A stretch of 19,079 nucleotides of DNA from contig JAFGIE010000032.1 in assembly GCA_016929775.1 (NCBI GenBank), positions 1-19,079 on the forward strand, given 5' to 3'. Source of the DNA: Anaerolineae bacterium (GTDB taxonomy: Bacteria > Chloroflexota > Anaerolineae > JAFGEY01). Every line of letters begins with the position of its first letter. Position 1 is the stretch's first letter. Below, one piece after another: positions 7,099-14,031 of this stretch. The notes below the pieces were generated by a model that saw nothing but the letters and a program-made list of their open reading frames with translations, did no database searches and was not told where the DNA came from. A program made the translations under genes and the position numbers.

Positions 7099-7668
7099 AT
7101 GCGCCAAGTGCTGTACGAGGCCCAACTGGGCAGCGGGCGTGTGGTCCGCGTGGTGCAGAACGACATCACGACCGAGGAGGTGGACGCGATCGTCAACGCC
7201 GCGAATGGGCGCCTGGCGCACGGGGGCGGCGTCGCGGGGGCGATCGCGCGCGCCGGGGGATTCACCATCCAGCGCGACAGCGATGCCTGGGTCCGCGCGC
7301 ACGGACCCGTGCCAACCGGGGGGGCGGCGATCACGGGCGCCGGGTCCCTGCCCTGCCGTTACGTGATCCACGCCGTGGGCCCGGTGTGGGCCAACCGCGG
7401 CGATGAGCCTGCGCAGCTCGCGAGCGCGGTGCGCAGCGCCCTCGACCTCGCAGACCGCTATGCGCTGCGCAGTGTGTCGATGCCGGGCATCTCGTCGGGC
7501 ATCTATGGCTTCCCGAAGCCGCTGTGCGCGGAGGTAATGCTGGGAGAGATCCGCGCGTGGCTGGACGCGCATCCGGACAGCAGTGTGCGGGAGGTCAACG
7601 CGTGCAACATCGATGCGCACACAGCCCGTCTCTTCCAGGCAGAGGCCGAGCGTCGCTTCGGCGCATAG
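7099..7668 (+). CDS. Macro-domain protein (ADP-ribose or O-acetyl-ADP-ribose binding)
   Basis: A 189-residue single macro domain. Ligand-binding blocks are NDIT (21-24), NAANGRL (33-39), GGGVAGAIARAGG (42-54), YVIHAVGP (88-95) and the phosphate loop GISSGIYGFP (130-139). Macro domains bind ADP-ribose and many remove it, or remove acetyl from O-acetyl-ADP-ribose. The Asp of the MacroD-type GGGVDGAI loop is Ala47 here, so this is closer to the AF1521-like GGGVA type, and its catalytic activity is uncertain. The ribosome binding site (TTAGGAGGG) overlaps the stop codon of the acetyltransferase gene, so the two are almost certainly co-expressed. It is the last gene of the run and converges with the minus-strand oxidoreductase 38 bases away. 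Confidence 0.92.
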   Translation: MRQVLYEAQLGSGRVVRVVQNDITTEEVDAIVNAANGRLAHGGGVAGAIARAGGFTIQRDSDAWVRAHGPVPTGGAAITGAGSLPCRYVIHAVGPVWANRGDEPAQLASAVRSALDLADRYALRSVSMPGISSGIYGFPKPLCAEVMLGEIRAWLDAHPDSSVREVNACNIDAHTARLFQAEAERRFGA

Positions 7669-7706
7669 GGGTGCTCGGCGCCTCTGCCCGCCGGCGTTGA
7701 GGGGGG

Positions 7707-9431
7707 TCAGGCGATGTCCCAGGCAAAGAGGTGTACGTCCTCTGCTCCCCACGTCGCTTCCGGCACAAAGCGCACTGCGCGTGCGTGCAGGTCAGTCTCT
7801 AGCGTGACGAGTCGTTGGTAATTGCCATCGACGCGGATCAGAGCGCGCCACTCCCCGCTCTCCTCCTCCGCCTCGACGCGAAAGGCACGGGTCATCGTCG
7901 CCGGGACGGTGACGGGCTGCCAGTCGAGGGTGCGGTTCGCGTGCTGGTTCTTCTCGGGCCTGTTCAGATCGCTGTCGAACACGAAGCGCATGCGGCGCAC
8001 GTGCTGTGCGTTCTCGAACGCGTACGCCACCCAGGCGCCGACCGGCCCCCGCCACCCGTTGTCGGCCCCGCCGATCGGGCGATCGAGCCCGTTGCGCAAC
8101 GGGGCGGGATCGCCTACCGACGCCCGGAGCGCAGCGCGCTGCGTCAGCGCGGGCACCTGGCGCTGATTCCACGGCAGGTAACAGTCGTCCTCCATGAGGG
8201 CCTGCTTGAGTGCGCGGATGTGCCCCTGGTAGACGCCTCGCGGCGAGAGAGCGTGGCGAACCGCGATCGCGGCAGCGGTGCCAATTGCCTGACCCATGGT
8301 CGCGCAAGTCGCCATGACGCGCGTCGCGCTCAGCGCAGCGTGCGTGGCGCTGATGTTGCGACCGGCGCAGAACAGGTTCGCGACGTCGCGCGAGTAGAGC
8401 GACCGGTACGGAATGCCAAATGGGGATGGCGCGGGGTGAAAGATCGTGGGCGCTCCGGCCCAACGCATGCCGCCGGGATGGTGGTCGTCCATCGTCCAGC
8501 CCCCGTAGGCCACCAGGTCGTCGAAGCGCCCCTCGCTGCGCACGTCGTTCTGCGTGAGGACGTGATCGCCCACGTAGCGGCGGCTCTCGCGCTTGCCGGG
8601 CAGAAAGCCCACCCAGTCGAGCACCCAGTTGTCGGCGCCGTGGTCACCACGGTTCTTGATGTGATCCCACACCCCGAACGCGATCTTGAGCAGCTCGTCG
8701 CGGACCGCCTCCGTGTCGTGGATCGAGTCCGCCTCGCCGCCCAGCTCGATCCACCAGTAGTTGGTATTGAGGAGATCGTGCCCACGGTGAGGCAGGTCGG
8801 CGTCGGTGGGATAGACGTTCGCCCACGCAGGCGGGACAAAGCGCTGGGGGTGAGCGGTCTCGCGCGCTTGGATCAGGCATGACATGCCCATCGTCTTCCG
8901 GTCAGCGACCTCGGGCTCGATGTCCTCTCCGAACTCGCCGCGCGCCTCCCGCCCGACGCGGTAGCTGGCGCCTGACAGGGGGGCGAGGATGCTGTCGCCG
9001 GAGCAGTCGGCAAAGAGCTCCGCCTCTACGGTGTGCCAGGTCTGTGTGGTCAGCTGCCAGCCCCGAACCGAGCGGATCCGATTGCCCTCCAGCGTGAGCG
9101 CGTTGCACGAGCAGTTGAGGAGCAGCGTGATGTTGGGCTCAAAGCGCACCTTCTCGTAGAGGATGCTGTCCCAGATCGAGTAGTTGCGCAGCGGGTTGCG
9201 GTAGCGGTTCTCGAGCAGCATCTCTTCGATCAAGCCCGTCTCGAGGTTGTTCTCGCCGTGGGCGCCGCAGACCCACATCCGGATCTCCGAGGAGGCGTTG
9301 CCGCCCAATACGGGGCGGTCCTGCATCAACAGCACGCGCGTCCCGTGCCGTGCAGCGGCGATGGCGGCGCACATGCCCGCGAGCCCGCCGCCAATGACGC
9401 AGAACTCGACGTGATGTGTCTGCTCTCGCAT
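7707..9431 (-). CDS. FAD-dependent oxidoreductase with C-terminal beta-sandwich-like domain
   Basis: A 574-residue protein of the FAD_oxidored family (FAD-dependent oxidoreductase; some members are annotated xanthan lyase). The dinucleotide-binding motif IGGGLAGMCAA is at 13-23, followed by GGNASSE (43-49), also typical of the family. A conserved PGKRESRRYVGD block lies mid-protein, and the second FAD segment NLFCAGRNISATHAALSATR is near residue 370. The last ~115 residues (about 459-574) look like a discoidin/galactose-binding type beta-sandwich, an extension that suggests carbohydrate or surface binding. No signal peptide is seen. The ATG at 9431 is preceded by GGGAGGAA. A related oxidoreductase gene lies 157 bases upstream on the same strand. 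Substrate unknown. Confidence 0.87.
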   Translation of the reverse strand: MREQTHHVEFCVIGGGLAGMCAAIAAARHGTRVLLMQDRPVLGGNASSEIRMWVCGAHGENNLETGLIEEMLLENRYRNPLRNYSIWDSILYEKVRFEPNITLLLNCSCNALTLEGNRIRSVRGWQLTTQTWHTVEAELFADCSGDSILAPLSGASYRVGREARGEFGEDIEPEVADRKTMGMSCLIQARETAHPQRFVPPAWANVYPTDADLPHRGHDLLNTNYWWIELGGEADSIHDTEAVRDELLKIAFGVWDHIKNRGDHGADNWVLDWVGFLPGKRESRRYVGDHVLTQNDVRSEGRFDDLVAYGGWTMDDHHPGGMRWAGAPTIFHPAPSPFGIPYRSLYSRDVANLFCAGRNISATHAALSATRVMATCATMGQAIGTAAAIAVRHALSPRGVYQGHIRALKQALMEDDCYLPWNQRQVPALTQRAALRASVGDPAPLRNGLDRPIGGADNGWRGPVGAWVAYAFENAQHVRRMRFVFDSDLNRPEKNQHANRTLDWQPVTVPATMTRAFRVEAEEESGEWRALIRVDGNYQRLVTLETDLHARAVRFVPEATWGAEDVHLFAWDIA

Positions 9432-9588
9432 GGGTGTTCCTCCCAGATACGGTTCGCGGGGGCGCGCTGTGCGGCACGCGCCCGGTGGGGTGCGGTCAGC
9501 GAGCTGGGCCTGGAACGGCAGCGGCGCTCGAACTCAGCTGGCGTGAACGGCGCGAGCGGATCTCGCCCTGCGAGCGATCAGCGTGCGT
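9432..9588. other. Gap between the two oxidoreductase genes
   Basis: No gene is supported. A 7-bp inverted repeat, GGGCGCG (9460-9466) with CGCGCCC (9477-9483), lies just ahead of the ribosome binding site of the downstream minus-strand gene. It has no T tract, so it may be a processing or translation-control structure rather than a terminator. No promoter was recognised here. Confidence 0.4.
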
Positions 9589-10974
9589 TCAGACCAAAGC
9601 GCCGTCCGCACGAAGCAGCTGTTGCAGCTGCCGTACGTTCACGTCGCGCGCTGCAATGCCCGAACGCGCGGCGAGCGCCGCTGCAGAGCCGGCGGCTTGG
9701 CCGATGGCGATGCACGTGCCCATGACGCGTGCCCCTGCCATGCCCTCGTGCGTCGCCGAGATGCAGCGCCCAGAGATGACCAAGTTGTCGATGTCCCGGG
9801 CGGTCAGGCAGCGGTAGGGGATGTCGTACCAGTCGTCATCGGGTGGGTAGAGGTCGTCGCGGTGACGCATGCCGGTAGCGTGCTCGGCGACCCAGAACGA
9901 ACACTGCTCCTGGCGCGGGCACTCGACGGTGCAGAGATGGACTGGATAGGTGTGCCCCAACGGGCAGTGGATGTCGATCCACCACGACCCGCGCGCTACG
10001 ACGTCGTCAAACTTGGCGCCCGCATGTACGTCATCGCCGGTCAGCACATAGTCGCCCACCACCTGGCGGCTCTCGCGGGGGCCGATCTGGGGCGAAGTCT
10101 GCAGAATGCGGCACTGTTCGAACCCAGGCTGCTGCCGGAGGAAGGCCCACAGCTTCCATACCTGTTCGCGGACCTTGACTTCTCCCTCCGTCAGATCGCA
10201 GATCTTGGTCGAGTCGCCAGGCCAACGGGTCATGTTGGGCGAGAACTGGTCGCGCGCCATGGTGTTGCTGCCCGTGAAGCCGTTGTTGTAGAACCGGAAC
10301 TCGCCCCGGGCCATCGCCTGGCGGAGCGCCTCCCGGGCAGCTTTCTCTTGCGCGTCTGTGGCCCCGGCGACCCCGCCGATGTGAATGAAGGAGCCCATCG
10401 ACTCGACGCGCCCGTCGAATGTCCTGCCCTGCGTTGTCGCCGCGCCGGCGCGGTGCGCCACGTCGGCGTCGCCGGTGGCGTCGACGAACACCTTGCCCAG
10501 CACCGCTTGGCGCCCGCTCTTGCTCTCGACGATCAAGGCGCGGATCTCGGTTCCCTCGACGATGGCGTCGGTGACCATCGTGTGCAGGCGCAGGTCGACG
10601 CCCGCGCCTGCGACCATGTCGTCGGCGACGCGCTTGAGCGCTTCGGGGTCAAAGCGCACGCCCCACTCTTGGCACGCGTCCGCCCATGGGAGCGCGCCAT
10701 CCAGGGCGTGCATGCGCTCGGTGATCTCTTTGAGTAGGCCCTCGACGATCGGGGTGTGGCTGCGCGAAGCCGTATGCCCCAGGATCGGCGCTACCAGTCC
10801 TGCGGTCGCCAACCCTCCCAGGAAGCCGTAGCGCTCGATCAGGACCACGCGGGCGCCGTGTCGCGCAGCGGCGATCGCCGCAGGCAAGCCCCCGGGCCCG
10901 CCCCCGGCGACGATGACGTCGGCTTGGGCGACGACCGGGATCTCGCGTCTCGGTTCGGTCACGGTCTGGATCAT
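9589..10974 (-). CDS. FAD-dependent oxidoreductase, paralogue of the downstream one
   Basis: A 461-residue FAD_oxidored-family protein. The FAD motif AGGGPGGLPAA is at 23-33, with Glu47 closing the ribose-binding strand (VVLIERYG). A PRESRQVVGDYVLT block and the C-terminal segment NLVISGRCISATHEGMAGAR match equivalent blocks in the neighbouring gene, but this protein lacks the extra C-terminal domain. A Cys-rich stretch (IHCPLGH, LCTVECPRQEQC) may be structural or redox-active. The frame is open to 11088, but the ATG at 10974 is preferred: AAGGAGG lies 5 bases before it and the promoter at 11032-11060 lies inside the extension. It is probably co-transcribed with the downstream oxidoreductase. 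Confidence 0.87.
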   Translation of the reverse strand: MIQTVTEPRREIPVVAQADVIVAGGGPGGLPAAIAAARHGARVVLIERYGFLGGLATAGLVAPILGHTASRSHTPIVEGLLKEITERMHALDGALPWADACQEWGVRFDPEALKRVADDMVAGAGVDLRLHTMVTDAIVEGTEIRALIVESKSGRQAVLGKVFVDATGDADVAHRAGAATTQGRTFDGRVESMGSFIHIGGVAGATDAQEKAAREALRQAMARGEFRFYNNGFTGSNTMARDQFSPNMTRWPGDSTKICDLTEGEVKVREQVWKLWAFLRQQPGFEQCRILQTSPQIGPRESRQVVGDYVLTGDDVHAGAKFDDVVARGSWWIDIHCPLGHTYPVHLCTVECPRQEQCSFWVAEHATGMRHRDDLYPPDDDWYDIPYRCLTARDIDNLVISGRCISATHEGMAGARVMGTCIAIGQAAGSAAALAARSGIAARDVNVRQLQQLLRADGALV

Positions 10975-11031
10975 CTGTCCTCCTTGTACGTTGGCGCTGT
11001 GCCCCGTCAGGTTGGATCCGGCTCTGAGTGC

Positions 11032-11060
11032 ATTGTACTCGATCCCGCCGCGTGGGACAA
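11032..11060 (-). promoter_or_regulatory. Sigma-70 type promoter of the oxidoreductase pair
   Basis: Read on the minus strand: TTGTCC (11060-11055), a 17-base spacer, and TACAAT (11037-11032). The -10 box is five of six to consensus. The predicted start, near 11025, gives a leader of about 50 bases before the ATG at 10974. Confidence 0.7.
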
Positions 11061-11094
11061 GCGCGCACTGGACTTGCTTGGCGCCCAAACCGAA

Positions 11095-11121
11095 CGGAGC
11101 GGGCGCCGTGCGCCCGCTCCG
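11095..11121 (-). terminator. Hairpin terminator after the protease gene
   Basis: A perfect 12-bp inverted repeat, CGGAGCGGGCGC (11095-11106) with GCGCCCGCTCCG (11110-11121), has a 3-base loop. It lies 24 bases past the protease stop codon. On the minus strand the stem is followed by TTCGGTTTGG, a weak T-rich run, so it fits an intrinsic terminator with an imperfect tract. Confidence 0.7.
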
Positions 11122-11145
11122 CTTCGCGTGGTGACCCGAGGCTCG

Positions 11146-11970
11146 CTACGGCACATACTCCCGGACAAAGTCCAGCGCAGCAGCTGTGTCCATGCGGAAC
11201 TGGTAGTCGACGCCGATGCACGGCGTGATGCCCCAGGACACGATGGCGCCGACCACGTTGGTGTCCTTGTGGAACAGAGGCCCACCCGAGTCCCCGTAGC
11301 AGCTCCCCCCCGAACCGTTGCCGCCGCCAGGGTTGTTGCTGAACTTGGCGCTCGCTCCGCCGGCGAACGTGCTGTTGATCTCGATCAGCGAGACCTGGCC
11401 CTTGTAGCGGATCCAGTCGTCCTGGTAGAAGGGATTGATCACTCCCTGCATGCCATACCCGACCACGGTAAAGTCGCGGTCCTTGCGCCCCTTGCCCCTG
11501 ACCAGCGTCTCGAGGAGGCCTTCCTCAGGTAGCTCACCGTAGGTCTCCATGTTCACCGGCTCAGAAAGCACGACCAGGCCGATGTCATAGGTCAGCGGGA
11601 ATGCAGAGTAATCGTCGAACTGGGGGTGGGGGATCACCCGATCCGCCAGGATCCACTCGTTGTCGAGCCAGTCCTGCAGTGTCGGGTAGTTGGTGCGGCC
11701 CGCCATCGCGTCTTCTGTGAAGCGCACATAGGTCACGTCGTTGACGTTTCCCCATTCCTCCGTGCAGTGCCCGGCGGTGAGCATGATCGTCGGCGAGAGC
11801 AGCGTGCCGCTGCAGCTATAGTACCCGACTCCGTTCTGCACAAAGAGCAGGGTGCCGACGTAGGGGTGGTCATTCCCATCGGGCTCGCCAAAGGTCACCG
11901 CGCCGACGGCGACGGGGACCAGGAGCACGGCAATCACCACGCTGGCGATCGCGATCACTCGCTGTTTCAT
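11146..11970 (-). CDS. Secreted trypsin-like serine protease (S1 family)
   Basis: A 274-residue chymotrypsin-fold protease with an N-terminal Sec signal peptide (residues 1-24, KQR then a hydrophobic core, ending near AVGA). The catalytic triad is His68 in TAGHC, Asp129 in YDIGLVVL and Ser228 in GDSGGP. Cysteine pairs Cys53/Cys69 and Cys224/Cys251 fit two conserved disulfides, supporting an exported protein. A Gly/Asn/Ser-rich stretch (213-223) precedes the active-site serine. There is no obvious propeptide or anchoring domain, so it should be released outside the membrane. The ATG at 11970 follows GGAGGAAG. It has its own promoter, a leader hairpin and a terminator. Confidence 0.93.
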   Translation of the reverse strand: MKQRVIAIASVVIAVLLVPVAVGAVTFGEPDGNDHPYVGTLLFVQNGVGYYSCSGTLLSPTIMLTAGHCTEEWGNVNDVTYVRFTEDAMAGRTNYPTLQDWLDNEWILADRVIPHPQFDDYSAFPLTYDIGLVVLSEPVNMETYGELPEEGLLETLVRGKGRKDRDFTVVGYGMQGVINPFYQDDWIRYKGQVSLIEINSTFAGGASAKFSNNPGGGNGSGGSCYGDSGGPLFHKDTNVVGAIVSWGITPCIGVDYQFRMDTAAALDFVREYVP

Positions 11971-11988
11971 CGTCTTCCTCCGTTCACT

Positions 11989-12004
11989 CGCCCCGTGCGG
12001 GGCG
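11989..12004 (-). promoter_or_regulatory. Hairpin in the protease leader
   Basis: An inverted repeat, CGCCCC (11989-11994) with GGGGCG (11999-12004), closes a 4-base loop about 9 bases upstream of the protease ribosome binding site. There is no T tract. It could affect mRNA stability or translation. Confidence 0.4.
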
Positions 12005-12078
12005 GCTAGGGGAGCAGCCGGTCACCAGGCTGTCCCTGTATTGTCCAGAAAGAACGGCCACCAGGTGTCACCATCTGC

Positions 12079-12107
12079 ATGGTACCCCAAGAGGGCTGCC
12101 TCGTCAA
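12079..12107 (-). promoter_or_regulatory. Sigma-70 type promoter of the protease gene
   Basis: Read on the minus strand: TTGACG (12107-12102), a 17-base spacer, and TACCAT (12084-12079). The start should lie near 12072, about 100 bases before the ATG at 11970. The -10 box is weaker than at the other promoters in the window. Confidence 0.6.
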
Positions 12108-12149
12108 GGAGCAGTGGGCGCTCTCGTCCTCAGGTGTATCTGAGTTCCT

Positions 12150-12177
12150 CGCCGCGACGGATGGCATCCTCGCGGCG
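12150..12177 (-). terminator. Hairpin after the GH5 gene, probable weak terminator
   Basis: CGCCGCGA (12150-12157) pairs with TCGCGGCG (12170-12177), with an inner 4-bp stem (GGAT 12159-12162, ATCC 12166-12169). It lies 26 bases past the GH5 stop codon. No T tract follows on the minus strand, so termination may be Rho-dependent or the hairpin may instead protect the 3' end. Confidence 0.4.
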
Positions 12178-12203
12178 CTGGGCGCGCCCAGGGCTTGAGG
12201 TTG

Positions 12204-13760
12204 CTACTTGCGACGGATGGTCAGCTCTCGGCGCTGCGCCACGCCGGTGGGCGGGATGCGCAGCAGCAGGTTGCCGGATCCAGGACGCGCCGGCTGGGCC
12301 TCGTAGGCGCTCCCGGCGGGCGCCAGGGTCAGTTCGCGCTGCGTGAGTCCAAACCAGTCTGGCAAGTAGACCAGGCTGGGCGCCGTGACCACGCCATCCT
12401 CGTCCCACACGCACGAGAAGGTGTCGCCGTCCGGATCGTAGCGGTAGTGCAGCAGTGCGCCCGCGACGCGCTCGGGATAGGGCCGGTGGATCGCGCGGAA
12501 GCTCGGCGTTCGCTCGATCGCATCGGCGTGTGCCCAGTAGGTCTCGCTGCACAGCGTGCGCTCCAAGAGCGCCACTACCTCTCGCGCCGGGCCGAGGGTA
12601 CCGGGGATCCGACCGTATGCGCCCCATTCGCCGACCATGGTCGGCATGCTCAGTCGTCGCGCTGTCTCGTCGTGCCGTCCAAAGATGAACGCCACGCGCT
12701 CCGGGTTCGCTGCCCCGATCTCGGCGGTATCGGTCACCAAGTCGTACCCGTGCGGGGCATAAGCCTGCTGTGGGTCGCATGCGCCGTCTGGTCCAGCGAC
12801 TGGCTCGATGGAGCTGCGCACGCCCGTGTTGCAGGCCATGCACCCTTCCAGGAACAGGATCCCGTTCGGGTCTTGTTCTCGCACGACACGCGCCACGCGA
12901 CGATACATCGGCATCAGCCGGGACCGCTCGAACTCGGCATAGAGCTTCTCCGTCGTGTCCACCACGCGCGCATAGACCTCGACGTCGGCGAGCAACGCCA
13001 GGATGCTCGAGCGGCCCTCGGGGGTCAGCCAAAGCGCCGCTACGTCCTCGACTGCGGCACCCTCGAGGGCGCCCTGCGCCGCGAGAAGCTTTGCTCCGAC
13101 GGCGAACATCAATGCCTGCGCTTGTGTCGCGAGCGCGCCGGGGAAGGGCTCGTTCATGAGGTCGTAGCCGATCACGTTCGGGCGTTGACCCAAGCGCGCA
13201 GCAAGTACGCCCCACGCGCGCGCATAGTGCTCCTGTAGGCCGATGCCATCGGGCGCAGGGGCGTTCTGCCAGAAGCGGTCCAACGCTGCCTGCACGGCTG
13301 GACTGGTAAAGTACGCGTCGCTCCACACCGCGCTGTCGGCGATGTGGGGGGCATCTCCGCTCAGCGTCGCCCAGGCGGGCGCCCCATCTGAGTAGAGCAC
13401 GCTGTACAGGTCCTGGTGCATGTCCAGGTAGACGTACAAGCCGACGTGTTGGGCCATCGCGATCTGGCGGTCGATGCCGTCCAGATACGCCTCGTTGTAG
13501 GCGCCGGGCTCGGGCTCTAGTCCATCCCAGATCACGCCCAGTCGGATGCAGTTCAGCCCCCAATCGCGCATCGCCGCGAACGTACGCGCATCCTCGCTGC
13601 CCAGGTAGCCGGCGCGAGGGTCTTTGCTGACGACGCAGACACCGTGCAGGAGCACTTGCCGCCCCTCGGGGTCCACGAAGCGACTGCCTTGGACCGAGAG
13701 GCCCGACTGCGCACGTGCCTGGCCCGGGAACACGTCACTTACAGGTCGGTCGTCCGTCAC
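12204..13760 (-). CDS. GH5 glycoside hydrolase, endoglycoceramidase-like
   Basis: A 518-residue TIM-barrel hydrolase. Catalytic residues are Glu204 (acid/base) in YDLMNEPFPG and Glu378 (nucleophile) in MVGEWG. Other conserved blocks are RLGVIWDGLEPEPG (73-86), YLDMHQD (111-117) and PHGYD (336-340). The long RLGVIW and DMHQD blocks are most like endoglycoceramidases, which split glycolipid head groups from ceramide, and the C-terminal beta-sandwich of about 90 residues fits that group. The frame is open to an ATG at 13811, but the GTG at 13760 is preferred because AAGGAG (13768-13773) lies 7 bases before it. Neither start gives a signal peptide, unlike the secreted endoglycoceramidases I know of, so a cytoplasmic glycoside substrate is likely. 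Confidence 0.86.
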   Translation of the reverse strand: MTDDRPVSDVFPGQARAQSGLSVQGSRFVDPEGRQVLLHGVCVVSKDPRAGYLGSEDARTFAAMRDWGLNCIRLGVIWDGLEPEPGAYNEAYLDGIDRQIAMAQHVGLYVYLDMHQDLYSVLYSDGAPAWATLSGDAPHIADSAVWSDAYFTSPAVQAALDRFWQNAPAPDGIGLQEHYARAWGVLAARLGQRPNVIGYDLMNEPFPGALATQAQALMFAVGAKLLAAQGALEGAAVEDVAALWLTPEGRSSILALLADVEVYARVVDTTEKLYAEFERSRLMPMYRRVARVVREQDPNGILFLEGCMACNTGVRSSIEPVAGPDGACDPQQAYAPHGYDLVTDTAEIGAANPERVAFIFGRHDETARRLSMPTMVGEWGAYGRIPGTLGPAREVVALLERTLCSETYWAHADAIERTPSFRAIHRPYPERVAGALLHYRYDPDGDTFSCVWDEDGVVTAPSLVYLPDWFGLTQRELTLAPAGSAYEAQPARPGSGNLLLRIPPTGVAQRRELTIRRK

Positions 13761-13767
13761 TGTCGCG

Positions 13768-13773
13768 CTCCTT
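13768..13773 (-). promoter_or_regulatory. Ribosome binding site that fixes the GH5 start
   Basis: Minus-strand AAGGAG lies 7 bases before the GTG at 13760. The alternative ATG at 13811 has no comparable site and lies upstream of this element. Confidence 0.75.
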
Positions 13774-13879
13774 CCGGTAGTGATGCCGTGGATCCGTGAC
13801 ACCGCCCGCATGGCTCAGGCGAAGGGGGAATGCCCAGCGCTGAGCGATGGAGAGAGCACCGGGGTCATCCCTGTGGGGT

Positions 13880-13908
13880 TGTATACGACAGACCGCTCCG
13901 CTTGTCAA
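13880..13908 (-). promoter_or_regulatory. Sigma-70 type promoter of the GH5 gene
   Basis: Read on the minus strand: TTGACA (13908-13903), a 17-base spacer, and TATACA (13885-13880), a perfect -35 and a five-of-six -10. The start near 13873 gives a leader of about 110 bases. The rest of the 271-base gap up to the flippase gene shows no clear plus-strand promoter. Confidence 0.85.
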
Positions 13909-14031
13909 GTCCCGCGCCGTCCGGGCCAGGACTGCGGCACAGCCGGGTGCGGTCTGCCATCGTTGCCGATCCCCACGCCGCTGCCCGGGCCACACGGGGC
14001 GTGCGGCGGCGTGCCCTGACAAGGAGGGCCC

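Noticed and set aside
7815..10737. Long plus-strand open frames (7815-8882 and 9583-10737) opposite the oxidoreductase genes
   Set aside because: Both are antisense shadows; the minus-strand frames carry FAD-binding motifs and ribosome binding sites.
12130..13563. A 477-codon open frame on the same strand as the GH5 gene, in another frame
   Set aside because: It overlaps the GH5 gene almost completely, is extremely Arg-rich and shows no domain; the GH5 frame has all catalytic motifs.
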